NCBI RefSeq assembly: GCF_047495875.1
Contig: NC_092462.1
Location: 34,604,523-34,668,522 of the forward strand
Direction of reading: 5' to 3'
DNA from: Pithys albifrons albifrons
Lineage: Eukaryota; Chordata; Aves; Passeriformes; Thamnophilidae
DNA: 64,000 bases
Part shown: one piece after another, positions 1 to 13,367 of the stretch
Numbering within the stretch: position 1 is the first letter of the stretch
How the letters are laid out: every line of letters starts with the position of its first letter
Program-made: the position numbers and the translations under genes
Notes under the pieces: model-generated
Told to the model about the DNA's origin: nothing
Databases searched by the model: none
What the model saw: the letters and a program-made list of their open reading frames with translations, nothing else

Positions 1-3000
1 AAATAATTTTGGAGATAGCATCAGTGACAATGCTTTTTTCCTTTGTGAAAGCCACACAGTAGCCTCAAAATTGGACAGAAACAGAAAATATATGCTAGGC
101 CTCTGGAACTCATGCAAGTTTTTAATATGGTCTATGAAAGAGGCATAAAGGGCACTCTTTCTAAATCCATATAAGATTTGATAATTTATTTCAATATGCA
201 CTTCAGCAAGAGCCCAGGGATGTCATTAATAGTAACAAGCACTAGATCTTTACATAGCCCAGTAATTAAACTTTGGAACTCTGCCAGAGAAATTGGTCAA
301 TGTTAAAAGTTAATGTTCAGTGGATATTAAAAGGAATGCAATGGGTGAAACTACTGAAAGAAAACACTCTTATCATGGGCTGTTAAAAACCCTGTTATCC
401 CCTCTTCAGCTTGGGGGAGCATGTCACAGAAATATTGATATTTGTATTCTCTTAAATGCATCAGTTTCTTTTGAAGAAGTCCTGACCACATCTTTTTTAG
501 GTGGAGAGAGACATAAGGCTCTCACATTTGAATTTCATTATTGCTTTCTCATTGTTCAACACTTTGACAAAACAGAAAAACAATTCCAATAGCAGCGCAA
601 TTTTTTCACTTTCAGGAGTACAGTGTATAATACCAACCTCTGACATACTGTAGCATCCTTTAATACCAAAAATACAGTGTATGACTTACTTTATATCATA
701 CTCAGCCTCATAAAAAGGTATTATATTTGTAGCTATAGCAAAAAGCAAACTTAATTAGAATTACAAACATATTTGCATGCTAGTTAATATTTTGTGTTCT
801 TAACTGTTTATTTAAAAGTTATATCCACTACTCAGTATAACAAATTTACATAACTGTTGTGTCCAAGATTATGTGATGGTGAAATTTTGTGATTTGCATT
901 TTCAAAACAATGCACCTGAAAAAGAAAAATTAAAAACCACACAAGAATAACATCTGCTAAAAAAACAAAACAAAACAAAAAACAACAAAAAAACCCTTAA
1001 CAAGACAAGACCAATCTTTTTTGCCAACCTACATTTTTGCCCCTTGTGGATCTCTAAAACTCTGATTAGGCCCAAGTTAGCTTATCTTAGCTTATCTGAC
1101 AAGATCACAGCTCATGGCAGTATGAAAAGTTAATTTTATTTCTAATGTGTTCATTGCTACTGCAAGGAGTGAGATAAATGGAATAAGGAAAAGGAACTTT
1201 AAAGAAATATAAAAGTACTTCGGGTGAATCCAAGTATATTTAGCTTTTCCCATCCCTCAAGTCCCATGTGCATGTGTATTTTAGAGATACACTTTCAACA
1301 AATCATGGTTAAAGAATATGGTTATGAACATGGTTGCTTACCATATCCATTGAAAAATATGCTTTTCTGTATTACTAAAATGCATGCATTTGGTTTGATT
1401 TCTCTTCTCAGCTCACTGAGAATTAACTAGTATGACGACCATCTCCCAACCAAGATGACTACTCTGGTAAGAAAGACTTGGGTGTACCATTCAAATACGC
1501 CATGAATCCTTATAATACTGAACCTTCTACAGGTGATTTTTATGCATACTGGTTTTGCCCAAATCTATTCTAATCTGAAAACTAGATAAGATTCTGCAAA
1601 TCAAAACAAAAATCTTTCTAATGTATAGTATTTAAGCTTTGATTACAAGTGAGGCTCATTTAAAAATTTATTCATTTTAAAGATATCATATCTGTGAGTT
1701 GAAGTACATTGAAAATTTATGCATAGTTGATTAAGAGAAATGCAAAATAGTAGAAAATCGTGTTTTAACCTTTCCCTCTTCCCTCTTCCTGCAAAGACAT
1801 CTATGCTGTCCATTTCTGAAATTTGAAAGGCCAAATCCTGCAAAAAGACCTTTAGATCTGGGGAAGAAAGAAGTGCACACCTGAGAATGTATTACATGAT
1901 GGGAAATGGGAGAAAACAATAAGGGCAATGCAGTGCATATATATATTCTAAATGTGATTTTCAAGTTCAAATTGTACTGAAACGTTTAAATTTTTACTAT
2001 TTAAAACAAAAACTTGGAACAATTCTGAAACCCTAAACCAGAACATCAATTAAATTTTTGAAAAAAAACTCTTTTAAGCAAAGGAACTCCACAATTATTG
2101 GACTTAAACTAAAAAATACATCTACTTCTTACAAGGCAAAGTACAATTCATTTTTAGTTCAAAAGGTGAGCGTGACAGAACACAATACAAAAATACACAT
2201 TTCCAAAAAAGGAAGCAGTGGAATGAATGTCAAAACCAGCTTCATGATTGTGAAAGTTTCATCACAGCAATCTCTTGACAGCCATAGGTTTTACTGTGGA
2301 TCATAAAGCAGTTTCAACTACACAGTTCCATTAATATAACTATATCAGGCCATCCAAATGCAGAGGTACTGACTGGAAGGCTATTAGGGAAAACTAATAA
2401 GTTTTCTTTAGCAGACGTGTTACAGACATCCTGCTGAATCTAATTGGTTTTTTTTAATTGTCTTAAAGATTACCTACAGATCCAAAGCATTGGAATATAT
2501 TCGATTTTCAATCTCAGTTTTTTAAACTATGTATTTAAAAAGTCAACATCTCTTAGTCCTGGATCCTGGACTTCATTTAATGTTGGTTAAAGGGGAAAGA
2601 AGTGAATGTATAAATGTCCTGGGTTTCAGTTTTCCATAGCTGACTTCGTCATGCACCCTATTAAGGAAAAAAATAAGTTAAATATATTTTGTTTCCTCAT
2701 TCTTTATCATGACACAAGAAACTTCACAGCAATTTAATTCTTGTGTCTGATATGGAAATATTTGTCCTTTCTCAAAGTATTTATAAATTTAATATTATTG
2801 AAACAATAAGGCTATTATGATTATTATTATTATTGTTATTATTAAGATCGTTATTGAGATTATTATGTCCTTGAAGCCGCTTCAGATGACTAATAGAATA
2901 ATGTAAACCCTCAGGTAAGAAACAAAGCAGTTACATTTCCTGGTGGCTGCAATCAGTCCAAAGCAATTGAATGGTTTATTAAATATTTTTGCATAACTGA

Positions 3001-5583
3001 AACAAAAACTACAAAAATTCACATTATTGCTGAGTATCACAAGTTACTGATTCTCAGTTTTCTTGTCTCATGTTTTTTATTTATAAAACTTGTCTTCTAC
3101 CTAGAATCTGTAATCAGACAGAAAAAGATATCATGAAACATGGCATCAGACATTTCACACTTTACAAACATCATTATAAAGCGATTCAAAGGGGTCTAGG
3201 CACTGAACCTGAGACTGCGATAGTGGGCAGAAAGGCCTAGAAGAAGGGCTCAGCTTGTTGGAGCAGCAATGCCTACAACACCACTGACAGTTTTGTGGTA
3301 GCACAGATGTTGTTTGATAGGTAAGGTGCTGGAGTTATTTGGAAAAAAATATGCTGCGCATCAAAGTAGACACTATACCACCTGCACGGAAAAACAGAAG
3401 CTACTAAGCTGTACTGGAGAAATGCCTTGCTATGCTTTTAGCAATGCTGAATGAAAACAAATACATTTTGCTTATTATCTTACACAAAGCCACCACAGGA
3501 GTCCTATTCTTACATAAAGCCACCATGGGGACTATTCCATTTATCTTTGGTTTTATACTGCGTCTAATATAAGAATGCAGAAAAATGCTCAAAATTGCAT
3601 TAGTCTGTATAATTCAGGTGAATATATTAACTTCTTAAAAGAACTTCTAACCGATTAAGTTAGAAATTATATTTACTTTTTTTCTGACAGCTATGCTGCA
3701 AGTCTGCAAGCTTGTCAGAATGCTTTTTAGCTAATTTCTCTGAAGGAGGAAAACCTTTGTGAAAGCAAAATACAAACTTGAAATCAGAAAAATTCGAACA
3801 CTAGAATACTACTCTCTCAATTTAGAACAAAAAGCATACAGGCAAGTCACATCCAACCCACTGTACTGCTTCAAATGTGAAAAAATCACTAGTGAACTTG
3901 GTCTGATCCCCTGTGAGCAATCAGGAAACAAAATTTTCAAATATTCTTACACCTTTACACATATTTTGGAAAGACAGAGTTTACCTTTATCATGCAATAA
4001 TAAAATGAAAAATAGAACACAAACTTCCAGAAAATGGCTCCTTGAAACAAAAATCCTAATAATATGATCTCTAGATGACAAAAATTTTGAAAAAGAGGCT
4101 CTTTGCTTACAGTGATTTTTTTAAATTAAAGAACATTCTCACCCCCAGAACACATTTTCAATGCAGACACTTTTCTAGTCACTTCTGAATGCATGTATAC
4201 ATAGATACGACAACAGATCCCATTCTGACTGGCATTTACACAGTTAATTGTCTCCCAAAAATAAATACATAAATAATCAAACCATATTGAATTCTCTCAT
4301 GTACAAAACTAAACTGTTTTCAATTATATATTTTTATCTGCAGGAAACCAATTGTTTTACTAACCACTTTGAATTGAGAATAAATATACAAAATTGCTGT
4401 ATTAATTGCAATTCCCATTCATCTGAGAAACTGTTAAGTAAAATGCATTTTCCATGGCAGGCACCGAATGCCCAAATTATTAACTCATGCTACTGTAATC
4501 CACATTGTTAAAAAAGTATCTCTTTGCAAATGGTTCTTCAAATGCTAAACACTGAGTTGAAAATAAAAAAAAAAACAAAAAAACCAAAAACCCAGCCTAC
4601 TTACACCTAGCCTCTATCTTATTAATAAATTCTGAAGCAATTGTGGGTGGCAGACAGTATCTTTACGCAAGTTTAAATTCAGGGCAGTGTATCCATGACT
4701 TTATGTAGAAAGAGCCATGCATCATCAGTCTTTCCTGCAGCCCCACACACTTTGCAGTCCTGGTATTTTCCACACTTCAGTGACAGAAAGGACACTGTGG
4801 AGTAGCAATGTAATGCTGCAGTGGTTTAACAATGCAGGGATCCACCTTGTTTCCTCTTTCTAAAAAAACCTACCAATAACATCTGAACAAGGAATAGAAG
4901 ACAATAATGAATACTGTTACTTATGCCTCAAAAGGGGATTTCTTAAATAATGTTGACCATCTTTCATATCTGAACTCGTAAAAAAAAAAAACAAAACTGT
5001 AAAGAGATTTATTTTTTTTTAAAGACCATACTTTGAAGACCATATTGGTGTTTGCATTTCTTGATTCAATCCCATGTATGAACATGTAATACATTAAGGC
5101 TTTTTGTACGTGTTAAACAAAAAAAATAATTAGGTCATTAGTAACATTAAAGCAAAATTTTACTGTTACACTTTGCAGAATTCTTTGTCTTTTAATCACA
5201 TCTTTGGAGCCATAGGAAAAAGGTTTACCAAAAAACATATTTACATTAATTATGTTATACTGTACATTCTCTGTGTCTATGTTGAGAAAGAAAATACAAT
5301 CAACATTCAAGGTCAGCTAGGAAAAATTAATGTTCCAGTCATTAAAGTACCAAAATCAGAAGCAAGATGACTATTTGTGATTCCTGTAAATGACAGTGCA
5401 AGTAAAAATTCAGTTTCCTTACAACTGATCCTCAAAACCAGCAGATTAATGGTGGAAGTCTCAAATTTTTTTTACATTGTATTTTAAACATACTAGCATG
5501 CTAAAGAGGTATATAATACTATAAACAATTCACTTAGTTGGAAGTGTCAATACAGTGAATATTCAGCTAATTGATATTATGTG
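1..5583. other. AT-rich unique sequence, no gene seen
   Basis: No reading frame here resembles a known protein, and all open frames are short and lack coding character. Simple-sequence patches are visible: an A-rich stretch near 958-995, a TTA-type repeat near 2812-2866, and further A runs near 4567-4590 and 4980-4991. I see no retroelement or RNA gene. Very old repeats beyond visual recognition may be present. Confidence 0.6.
2812..2866. repeat. Imperfect TTA/ATT trinucleotide repeat
   Basis: The sequence is dominated by TTA/ATT triplets with interruptions (G, GATC). It is a degenerate microsatellite with no associated gene. Confidence 0.75.
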
Positions 5584-5615
5584 TTGCCTTATGTGTTGCT
5601 TAACACATAAGGCAA
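5584..5615. repeat. Perfect 14-bp inverted repeat with 4-nt loop
   Basis: Positions 5584-5597 are exactly complementary to 5602-5615, separated by the tetraloop GCTT. The stem does not extend further. It is too short for a microRNA precursor. It could form a cruciform or an RNA hairpin if transcribed. No flanking gene indicates a role. Confidence 0.85.
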
Positions 5616-7617
5616 GGTGAACTGTGAATATGGTGTGATAAAGCATTTGGAAGAAAACAAAATTTCCTTTTGAGAACAACTGAACTCATAGTTGTGCAAG
5701 ACACATCAATGCGGAGCTGACATCTGTTATTTATACAGAATTCACCTTTTTTCGTATTTTTCCTCCATTATTTTTCTCATTTCATTTTTGCTCTCCTTTA
5801 CATAATAATAAAAAAAAAAAGTTCAGCCTGAATCACCCTCTCATTATTTCAAAAATTCCAGGGTAGGACCATGATTTAGTAAACATAGCTTATTTGATCC
5901 TATTGAATTGAGACATTACACCTAAAAATCACACTTCGTTAAGTCATCAGCTCCGAGATGCATCACTTCAGATATTCTAAAGATATAGTTTCTATTAGTT
6001 CTGCTGAAAGTGCCCATTTTTACTGAAATCCCAAAACAATGACTTAGAAGAAAGTTTTACATTTACACTTTTGAAAACACCTCTTTTGACTACAGACCAG
6101 GATTTTCAGATAAGGAGTACCATTAAACATTTAAAGTACTGGGAGATTAGCATTTCTTTAAAAATGATGTGTCTTGAATTGACTATCCACAAGATGAGAT
6201 CTTCACAATTCTATAATCTCAATTTTAAATAAAATGGCCTTAACTCACAACAGCAACAAAGCTGAAAGGAAATCATACTTCATCTATATAAAATGCTGAA
6301 ACTATTTCATACTACTGTAGCTCAACATGCATAATTATTGATGTTTTGACAATTTAGTAATTACCTATGCAATTACAAAATAATTTAAATTGATTAATAA
6401 AATTGCTCATTGCATTAATATTTATAGATTACAAAGATTACACAAAGTAATTAGCACATCCTAAAATAATATTACTCAGAGAAAATAAACATCAAACATG
6501 TTGTTTCCATAATATAAAAATTGATTAAATTATCAGGAAATACTGTAGTCTAAATCAGCATCTGTTACCAAGAAGAGCATATGCCTAAATTGGAACAGGT
6601 AAAATTATATTTCCTCACTAAATATGAAGTCTGAGTATACAGTTTTGATGTACCACACTCCAGATTATCAACAGAGCACCCTGGGAGCCCTCAGAAGTGT
6701 CTGTACTGCCCCTGTGTTCATCTGCAGTGACTTTGTCATTAGATAAACCAGCATCAGCAAGCCTCCTGTTCCACGATCTCATTACTATAAATTTCACTAC
6801 ACAAATTTACTCTCTGTACCTTCCAACTTACACTAGTCAGAGCCTGCACTCAACAGCTTCTCTATGAAATACAAGGAAAAGCAAGTCTGCAGCTACTGCA
6901 GGTTTGGTGATTTTAGTTTTGTTTGCTTGTTTTGCGGGGGTTCTTTGTCTAGGGAAAACACAAGTTCAAATTAATGGCCTTTTCAGTATATAAGCTTTTT
7001 CCACAATCACTTTTCTTCCACAATTCATCTTTTCTCCTTATTTACATATTCACCTTATGTATTTCTTCCAATGGTTATACTGAAAACACCAATTTGTAGA
7101 CTGATTCACAGTAAAGACAGCTCCCTCCCCACTAAGAGATTCTTGTCTGGGACTCAAGACACTTTGAGGAGCCAAAATATACCTAGGAAGAGTAAAAAGG
7201 GATTACATGGAACTAATATAATCTTCTGCATCCTTCTTTTTTTTTTTTCCTGTATTTGTTCCTTCAGATTTTTTTACTCTTTTTTTCCCTTTATTTAACA
7301 TGGGAAGCAAAAGGAGCCAAAATTTCTATAAACTACCTGATTAATTTCTATTCAAGAAATAAAAACTCTTAAAAATAGCATAATCTCTCACTTTTAATTC
7401 AAATATTTTATCGCCAACTATATTTTCAAGAAATTATTTTTAACATGTTTTTTCCATACACATTTCAGAACACTAATCTTAAAATGAACAAAACAAAAGT
7501 CTTTCCAGGACTACTTTTAGTGTCTTAGCAAATATTAAAGGAGAATAATAGCCCAAACTGACAGAAAAGTTAGTTGTTTTAGGAAAGTTTCCATTTTGGC
7601 AGAGTTAGGTTTACAGT
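5616..7617. other. AT-rich unique sequence, no gene seen
   Basis: Only short open frames with no recognisable product are present. There is an A run near 5808-5820 and a T-rich stretch near 7234-7290. I see no repeat family and no RNA gene. Confidence 0.6.
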
Positions 7618-7672
7618 TGGAGTCAATGTCCTTAAAATATCTCTTCCAATCCAGATGATTCTATGATTCTAC
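7618..7672 (+). mobile_element. Short CR1 LINE 3'-end remnant
   Basis: The segment resembles the last ~55 bp of an avian CR1 element: a 'gtcaatgtccttaaa'-like stretch, then 'cttccaa', then the terminal 'gattctatgattct' octamer repeat that marks CR1 3' ends. Only the extreme 3' end is present, as expected for a severely 5'-truncated or eroded copy on the + strand. Confidence 0.7.
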
Positions 7673-8340
7673 ATGAAAAAACCTCCAGACATATGCCCAC
7701 GATGAAAATCTTTCTTCTCTGTCAAAGCAGAAAAACGGATGTGCTCTTCCAATTTAATAATAAAATAGGTTATCACATTTACATGAGAATGAGGAATTTA
7801 CAGCCTGAGAAATAAGTGTAGACTACACATGTGAGCATACCTCACTGCAACTTAGAACATGATTCTTGTGTGTGGAATAAATACCATATTAAAGCTGAGA
7901 ATAACAAACACCTCTCAAAATTTAACTATCATTTCTGCATAAATAAAAAATAAAAGGAAAGCAAGACCTCTTCTTTGTAATATCAATACATCTATGAAGT
8001 CCATTTTAGTCATGCTTTTCATCTTTTTCTGTCAGATCATGCTTATGCTGTATATCATAAAACTGTTTCTCCAAAAAAACAGAACAGAGAAAAAAGTAAC
8101 AGGGAAAAAAACATCACTGTTTTTCTCCTCATCCATTATCAAAGAGAACTAGTTTTTAACTTATTGAATATAAAAATGCTAAAAGAATAGCTACAGTTGG
8201 TGCCTCTCTTCTTAATGTAAGATAGGCCAAACCTAAGATCTATTTACAATACCTTATAAAAAACAATACCTCAGTTACATAAATTGCAACCTAGATGGTT
8301 AAAAAGCAAATATTGTCAGGGTCAATGCAGATTGAAAAAG

Positions 8341-8351
8341 ATATATATATA

Positions 8352-8392
<41 letters not shown>
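8341..8392. repeat. Composite (AT)n(GT)n(AT)n microsatellite
   Basis: About 6 AT units are followed by about 9 GT units and then about 11 AT units. Uninterrupted dinucleotide runs of this length are usually length-polymorphic. Confidence 0.95.
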
Positions 8393-9475
8393 CTCTTCCA
8401 AAATTATGAAATCCAAACACTTTTCTTTTTATTTAAACAATTTTTAATCATTAGACAAATCATAGCCAACTGACCTAGCACAGAAGTTGTACCATTGATA
8501 TAATTCATTTTTTCAAAAGAATTAGCAGGGCAAGAAAATCTAGGATGCAATTCCTTTAGAAAAGGAAAAAAACCCCTACAAGCACAAAACATCAGAGATG
8601 GAAAAAAAGCTAATACAAATATTGTGGGCACATGTTTCCATTCCAAATTGCAGGGATCACAGACATGGGATACCTGTAAATCTCTACCCAAAATCACACA
8701 GCAACCTAAGACATTATCAGCAAGAGTATGCTCTTCACCTTCAGTCTAAATTTTCCCTTCTTAATCTCATCCTATTACTCCCATCTCGTACTTTATGAAG
8801 GGGCCAGGGGGAGGGAATATAAGATTAACCCCAGATGTAATTAGCCTAACAAGGTCACATGCAGTTTTCTTTCTCAGTCAACACAGTCAACAGAAGTGAT
8901 ATGATCAGCATCCACATATGGCCATCTTTGACCACATAGACATTTTAATTAAACTGATAGGACTGGCATTTCCAAGAACAAGATTTGAGTCAACACCTCT
9001 GAAATTGCAGCAGGGTGCCTGGTTCAAGCCGCTACTCCAACTCCTGAGGAACAAACACTAAACTGCAGCCTATCTGTTGATTCATCTTGAGAAAGAAACT
9101 AAGTCTTCTGCCATATTTTCTCCTCCTCCCTTGTAATTAATGATCCAAAGTTTTAAAATCCTTCCACTACCAACCAGGATATGTATAACATCGTTGTCTC
9201 TACAGGATTTAAGCACCTTACAATTATAAGTGAATTTCACCTGAAGTGTTCATTAGTTCACTCTAATAAGGCTGAAATAATATAAAACGACGTTCACAAA
9301 GTTACGTGGAAGTTACATACAACTGTTGTAGTTTGGGATTATTATGTAAATTCTCTCCCCTGCCACTAACTGCCCATGCCAGTAGTTAACAAAAGAAGTA
9401 GTTAACTGCTGATCACTTGGATGGGGGCAGGTTTGTCTCTTTTGTTTTAGAGGACATCTTTCCCTTCTTAGCTCA
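8393..9475. other. AT-rich unique sequence, no gene seen
   Basis: Short open frames on both strands show no recognisable domain. No repeat family was identified between the microsatellite and the G-rich tract. Confidence 0.55.
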
Positions 9476-9480
9476 GTGGA

Positions 9481-9540
9481 AGGGGGGGGGGGGGGGGGGG
9501 AGGGGGGAGGGAGGAGGGGGGGGGAGGGGGGAGGGGGGAG
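9481..9540 (+). repeat. Long poly-G / G-rich purine tract
   Basis: About 60 bases consist almost only of G with single A interruptions, including an initial uninterrupted run of about 18 G. The tract has many runs of three or more G, so G-quadruplex formation is plausible. It lies immediately upstream of the ERV gag fragment and ends in a 15-bp direct duplication (gagatcatcactgag at about 9538 and 9559). Such tracts are prone to slippage and to sequencing or assembly error, so the exact length is uncertain. Confidence 0.85.
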
Positions 9541-9550
9541 ATCATCACTG

Positions 9551-10531
9551 AGGGAGCCTGAGATCATCACTGAGTCACTGTCGTTTGATAACCTCTGTGG
9601 TTTGTGGAAAGACATTGCTCGACACCCGAGCGAGCCCATCCTGACTTGGTTGATCCGAGTTCAGGACCTTATGGGTGAAACCCTACAACTGGATGGTGCT
9701 GAAGCCAGGTTTTTGGGGGATCTGGCCCAGGATGTGGCTATTGAACAAGTGTTTGTGAGGGAATCAAAGCCCCTTTCACTCTGGGCACGACTTCTAACGA
9801 GTGTAAGAGAGAAGTTTGTTTATAGAGAAATCCTGCAGGAACATCACATTAAGAAGACTTGGAAGACCATGGAAGAAGGAATTTTACGTTTGAAGGAGAT
9901 GGCAATGATGGAAGTGCTTTTTTGAAGGGGTAGGCAAACCAATAATGACCCTGACAAGGTCAGATGCACACCACATATGTGGTGGAACCTCTCACACTCG
10001 GGGCCAGCTGAATACACCGATTTCCTGGCATCCATGTATAGAGAAGAGAACCAAGAAACAGTGGGTGCTGTAGCAAATAAGCTGCGGATATATGAAGGCA
10101 TGACCCACAGCCCAATGCAGGCCCGTATTTCTGCTGTAGAGACATTGGTTGCATAGGCAAAGAATGAGCAGAGGAAACTTAAAGAGGAGATTAGAGCGGA
10201 GATTAGAGACAGTCTCCAAGTGGCACCAGTGCGAATAAGAACCTCTGGAATCAGAGCCAGACGCCTCCCAACCAGAGGAAGTGGACAGACCTCATGAACT
10301 GAGATGTGGTACTTCCTGGCCAAACATGGAGAAGACATGGGACGGTGGGATGGGAAACCCACCCGTGCCCTTGCAGCCCGAGTACAAGAACTGAAGGAGA
10401 ATGGAAGAAGGTCAGTGAGAGTAAGTGCAGTCCCAGTTTCCCACGGGCAAGAATCTGACCCACAGGAGGGCACCTCCCAGGTGTACTCATCGAGAAAATG
10501 TTCCGACTGCTACGACCAAGATCAGTGTTAG
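9551..10531 (+). pseudogene. Decayed gag (C-terminal half) of the old ERV fragment
   Basis: This is the C-terminal half of a retroviral structural polyprotein. It keeps a single reading frame over its whole length but is interrupted by stop codons at 9923-9925 (TGA), 10154-10156 (TAG) and 10295-10297 (TGA). It shares the motifs PEIIT, LTWL-R, an SLW-RLL-SVRE stretch and HGEDM-WDGKPT with the young provirus gag. No Cys-His zinc knuckle is visible. A fourth stop, TAG at 10529-10531, sits exactly where the young copy also has TAG, so it is probably the native gag terminator rather than decay. The frame is continuous across the region where the young provirus has its gag frame break. Confidence 0.8.
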
Positions 10532-10966
10532 GGGGGCCATGCCTCTAGCCAAGTAGAGGCACGGGACAACCGTGTCTATTGGACTGTGTGGATTCGATGG
10601 TCTGGCACATCAGACCCACAAAAGTATAAAGCTTTGGTTGACACAGGCGCTCAATGCACATTAATGCCATCAGGACATATGGGCTCAGAAAGTATTTCTA
10701 TTTCTGGGGTGACAGGGGGATCTCAAGAGTTGACTGTGCTAGAAGCTGAAGTGAGCTTGACAGGGAGAGATTGGCAAAAACACTCTATTATGACTGGTCC
10801 AGCCGCCCCATGTATCCTGGGCATTGACTACCTCAGGAATGGATATTTTAAAGACCCAAAGGGGCATAGATGGGCTTTTAGAATACCCACTGTAAAGACA
10901 GAGGGATTGAACAATAGAACTCATTGCCAGGTCTCTCAGAAAGTCCTTCTGCCGTTGGACTGTTGA
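10532..10966 (+). pseudogene. Retroviral aspartic protease remnant (pro)
   Basis: This protease domain follows gag in the same frame, directly after the TAG at 10529. The retropepsin active-site DTGA is present about 37 codons after that stop, followed by a hydrophobic flap region and the ILGIDYL motif near the C-terminal end. All three match the pro-pol of the provirus at 38-42 kb. The frame ends at TGA 10964-10966 because of a frame change at roughly 10,905-10,930. Similarity to the pro-RT linker continues in another frame to about 11,018. No reverse transcriptase follows, so no function is expected. Confidence 0.85.
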
Positions 10967-11020
10967 AAGTTGAGGAACAGCAGGTGCCAATCGCCACCAC
11001 AACAGTGCACCATAAGTCAG

Positions 11021-11959
11021 TGGTTTAACCTACATGATGGTTCTTTTTCTGCTTCAGTTCATCACTCCAGCATTTTCTGTTGCTGTTCTTTGTTCAAAGG
11101 GGACACCACAATTCCAGTTGCAATGGCAAGTATTCAGTGACACTGCCAACTGGAAAACAGAGAGACAAGATTAGATTTTGGAATCTTCCCACAGAGTATT
11201 TTTGGAAGAATCCATTAAAGGTTATCCTTTCCTTGAAGTTCTGATTTCTGCCCAGACCCTCACCTACCTTAGTCCTCCATCAAAATCCTATAAAAAGGGA
11301 AACTCATACATGCTGCAGATTTCAAAAGGCCCTACTTAATCTTTTATGCTACAGCATGTCTCTATTAGATAAGAGGAAGAACAACAGACAACTACAATGA
11401 GGACTCAAGCTGTCTCTACCCAGGCTAGGTGCTCACCAGACACCCCTAATGTGAGAAGAGTCATTATGCTGCAGGAAAATCAGTCCACAGGTTGGTTGGC
11501 CCACAGAGCTGAATGCAGGCTGAAATGGCTCCGCAACACTTTGACGTGGCATTGCACTGGAAGAACAGCCAGCTGCAGAGACGTGGTGCACTATGTAGCC
11601 TCCTGTGACACAAAACCAACACCAAAGCATTTGTAGTGTTGGAAAGACTTTTACTGAGGATGGCAAAGCAGAAGCATACATTAGGGATGCATCTAGGGAG
11701 ACATACAGCTCTGTGCAGCTTTACTACTTTCTTCCCCTTCCAGTCCTGGGTGTAGCAAAATTCATGTACTAGTATGAGTGCATTAAATGGCTTCTGTATG
11801 TGCACAGACAACCCTGTTTTCCTCTTAAGTATATATTTTGGGTATATCTTGCAGTAATAATTGCTTGGCAAACCACTTCACAAGTGAAAATTAATAGTGT
11901 TGCAAGAACTGCATAAACTTAAGTGATTAGGTACAATTTAAACTGGCAGGGTTAAAATA

Positions 11960-11991
<32 letters not shown>

Positions 11992-13367
11992 AATACACAC
12001 ACTGGATAAACTTGCATGCACATACTTCACTCTGAGCATGCAAATGGTATCAGTATAGACTATTCAAACAAATTATGCATACACATTTCTGCTTATGGGA
12101 CTGAGTTACACAAACTGTAGCAGTCAGCACAGTAAAGAGCTTATCATTAAACTGTTTCTGGATCTTGTAATTCAAGTACTGGACAGCAAAATATCACTCA
12201 AAAACTAGAGGTCCTCAGGAATGGGAATAGAAATAAACTTGCAATTTAATTTAAATATTTAGTATTACCTTGAGATTGTTAACAAGATAAAGTTGCACTA
12301 TCATCTTCTACCATAAACTTTTTTTTTTTAACATGATATGCTTTCATAGCTTTCCTTGCTGGTATTACTTTGGCAATAAAAGAAAGAGCAGAGACATTTA
12401 TTTGATGTTTATCACCCTCAATTCCCCACTACAGTGTAGGTGTTCAGTCAATGATAGGACTGAAGGCTTCACTGAGCTAGAATGAGAATAACCTGTAACA
12501 CCTTATAAAAAAACCTTAGGTTAATTCCTAGGCCCTGTCGGATTTTCTCATTTTCTAGAACTCACTTTCCAGATGGAAGTTAGATGGTGATCTGACAATC
12601 CCCTCTTTGTTTCAGTATCTATAACTCAACATCATATAACCTGGACTTTAAGATTTTTACAAACAGATCAAAAATTGCTAGAAAAATATCTTCTTGAACT
12701 TTCAGTTAAAAATTATGTGAACAAGTCTAATGTACTCAAGCTAGTTCTCCTCTCCAAAGCTAAAGAAAGTTAATAGATTTTAAATTCTACACTGCAACAG
12801 TGCTCCTTTTTCCTAGGTGAAACAAACTAATGAGACAGCTTCAACTATACAAAAAAAGAAACAAATTATGAATAATGTATATGAAATAGATTTGAACTGA
12901 TCTTGTGAACACATGTTGCTATGAGAAACAAGATGCATGAAATATTCTGTGGAAAGAATAATGGGTTGAATAGAACCTATTCGACCAGTTACACAGATAG
13001 TTAAAAAATATGTCAGTGTCTTATTATAGTAATTTTATCAACAGAAAATAATTTCTTTCAAATTTCACTGATGGTAAATGCAGACACCTACCACCTAGAA
13101 AACATAAAAATAATTTTATTTATAAAGCTAAATAAAACATTACAATATAATACCAACAAGAATATTAATATTAATAATAGTAACAACAATAATAAAACAT
13201 TTATTGTCTTATTGATACCAGCATTCAGGTAAGTGTTGTTTTCCTTTTCTCTCCAATATTCAAGTTATTTTTGTGCCCACAAATGCAAAGGGAAATTAAC
13301 TTGCTGTATGGCCTCCATTTTCAGTCAGAAAAAGACAAAATTCTTTAAGTGACAACTGTAATTTTAA
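11021..13367. other. Unassigned sequence, no gene seen
   Basis: The sequence is AT-rich, with a somewhat more GC-balanced patch near 11,390-11,720 that contains overlapping short open frames on both strands and no recognisable domain. That patch could be further eroded ERV or repeat sequence adjoining the gag-pro fragment, but I cannot show it. Confidence 0.5.
11957..11991. repeat. (AT)n microsatellite
   Basis: About 17 AT/TA units are present with one C interruption. It is a plain dinucleotide repeat. Confidence 0.95.

Larger units (their letters stand above)
9551..11020 (+). mobile_element. Old internal fragment of an ERV-L-like retrovirus (gag 3' half + protease)
   Basis: This + strand segment is collinear with the C-terminal gag and protease part of the young provirus at 38-44 kb. 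It begins near the PEIIT motif that ends the first gag frame there and runs to just past the protease. Similarity then stops abruptly at about 11,018. No LTR, reverse transcriptase or integrase is recognisable around it, so it is a truncated piece. It differs widely from the young copy (protease roughly 85% identical by eye, gag clearly less). It therefore represents an older insertion or a related subfamily. Confidence 0.85.

Noticed and set aside
9313..9639. Proline-rich - strand frame of 108 codons
   Set aside because: The polyproline is the complement of the G-rich tract; it is low-complexity, not a protein.
9844..10490. A 209-codon - strand frame and its overlapping neighbours
   Set aside because: These are antisense to the decayed gag fragment and show no domain.
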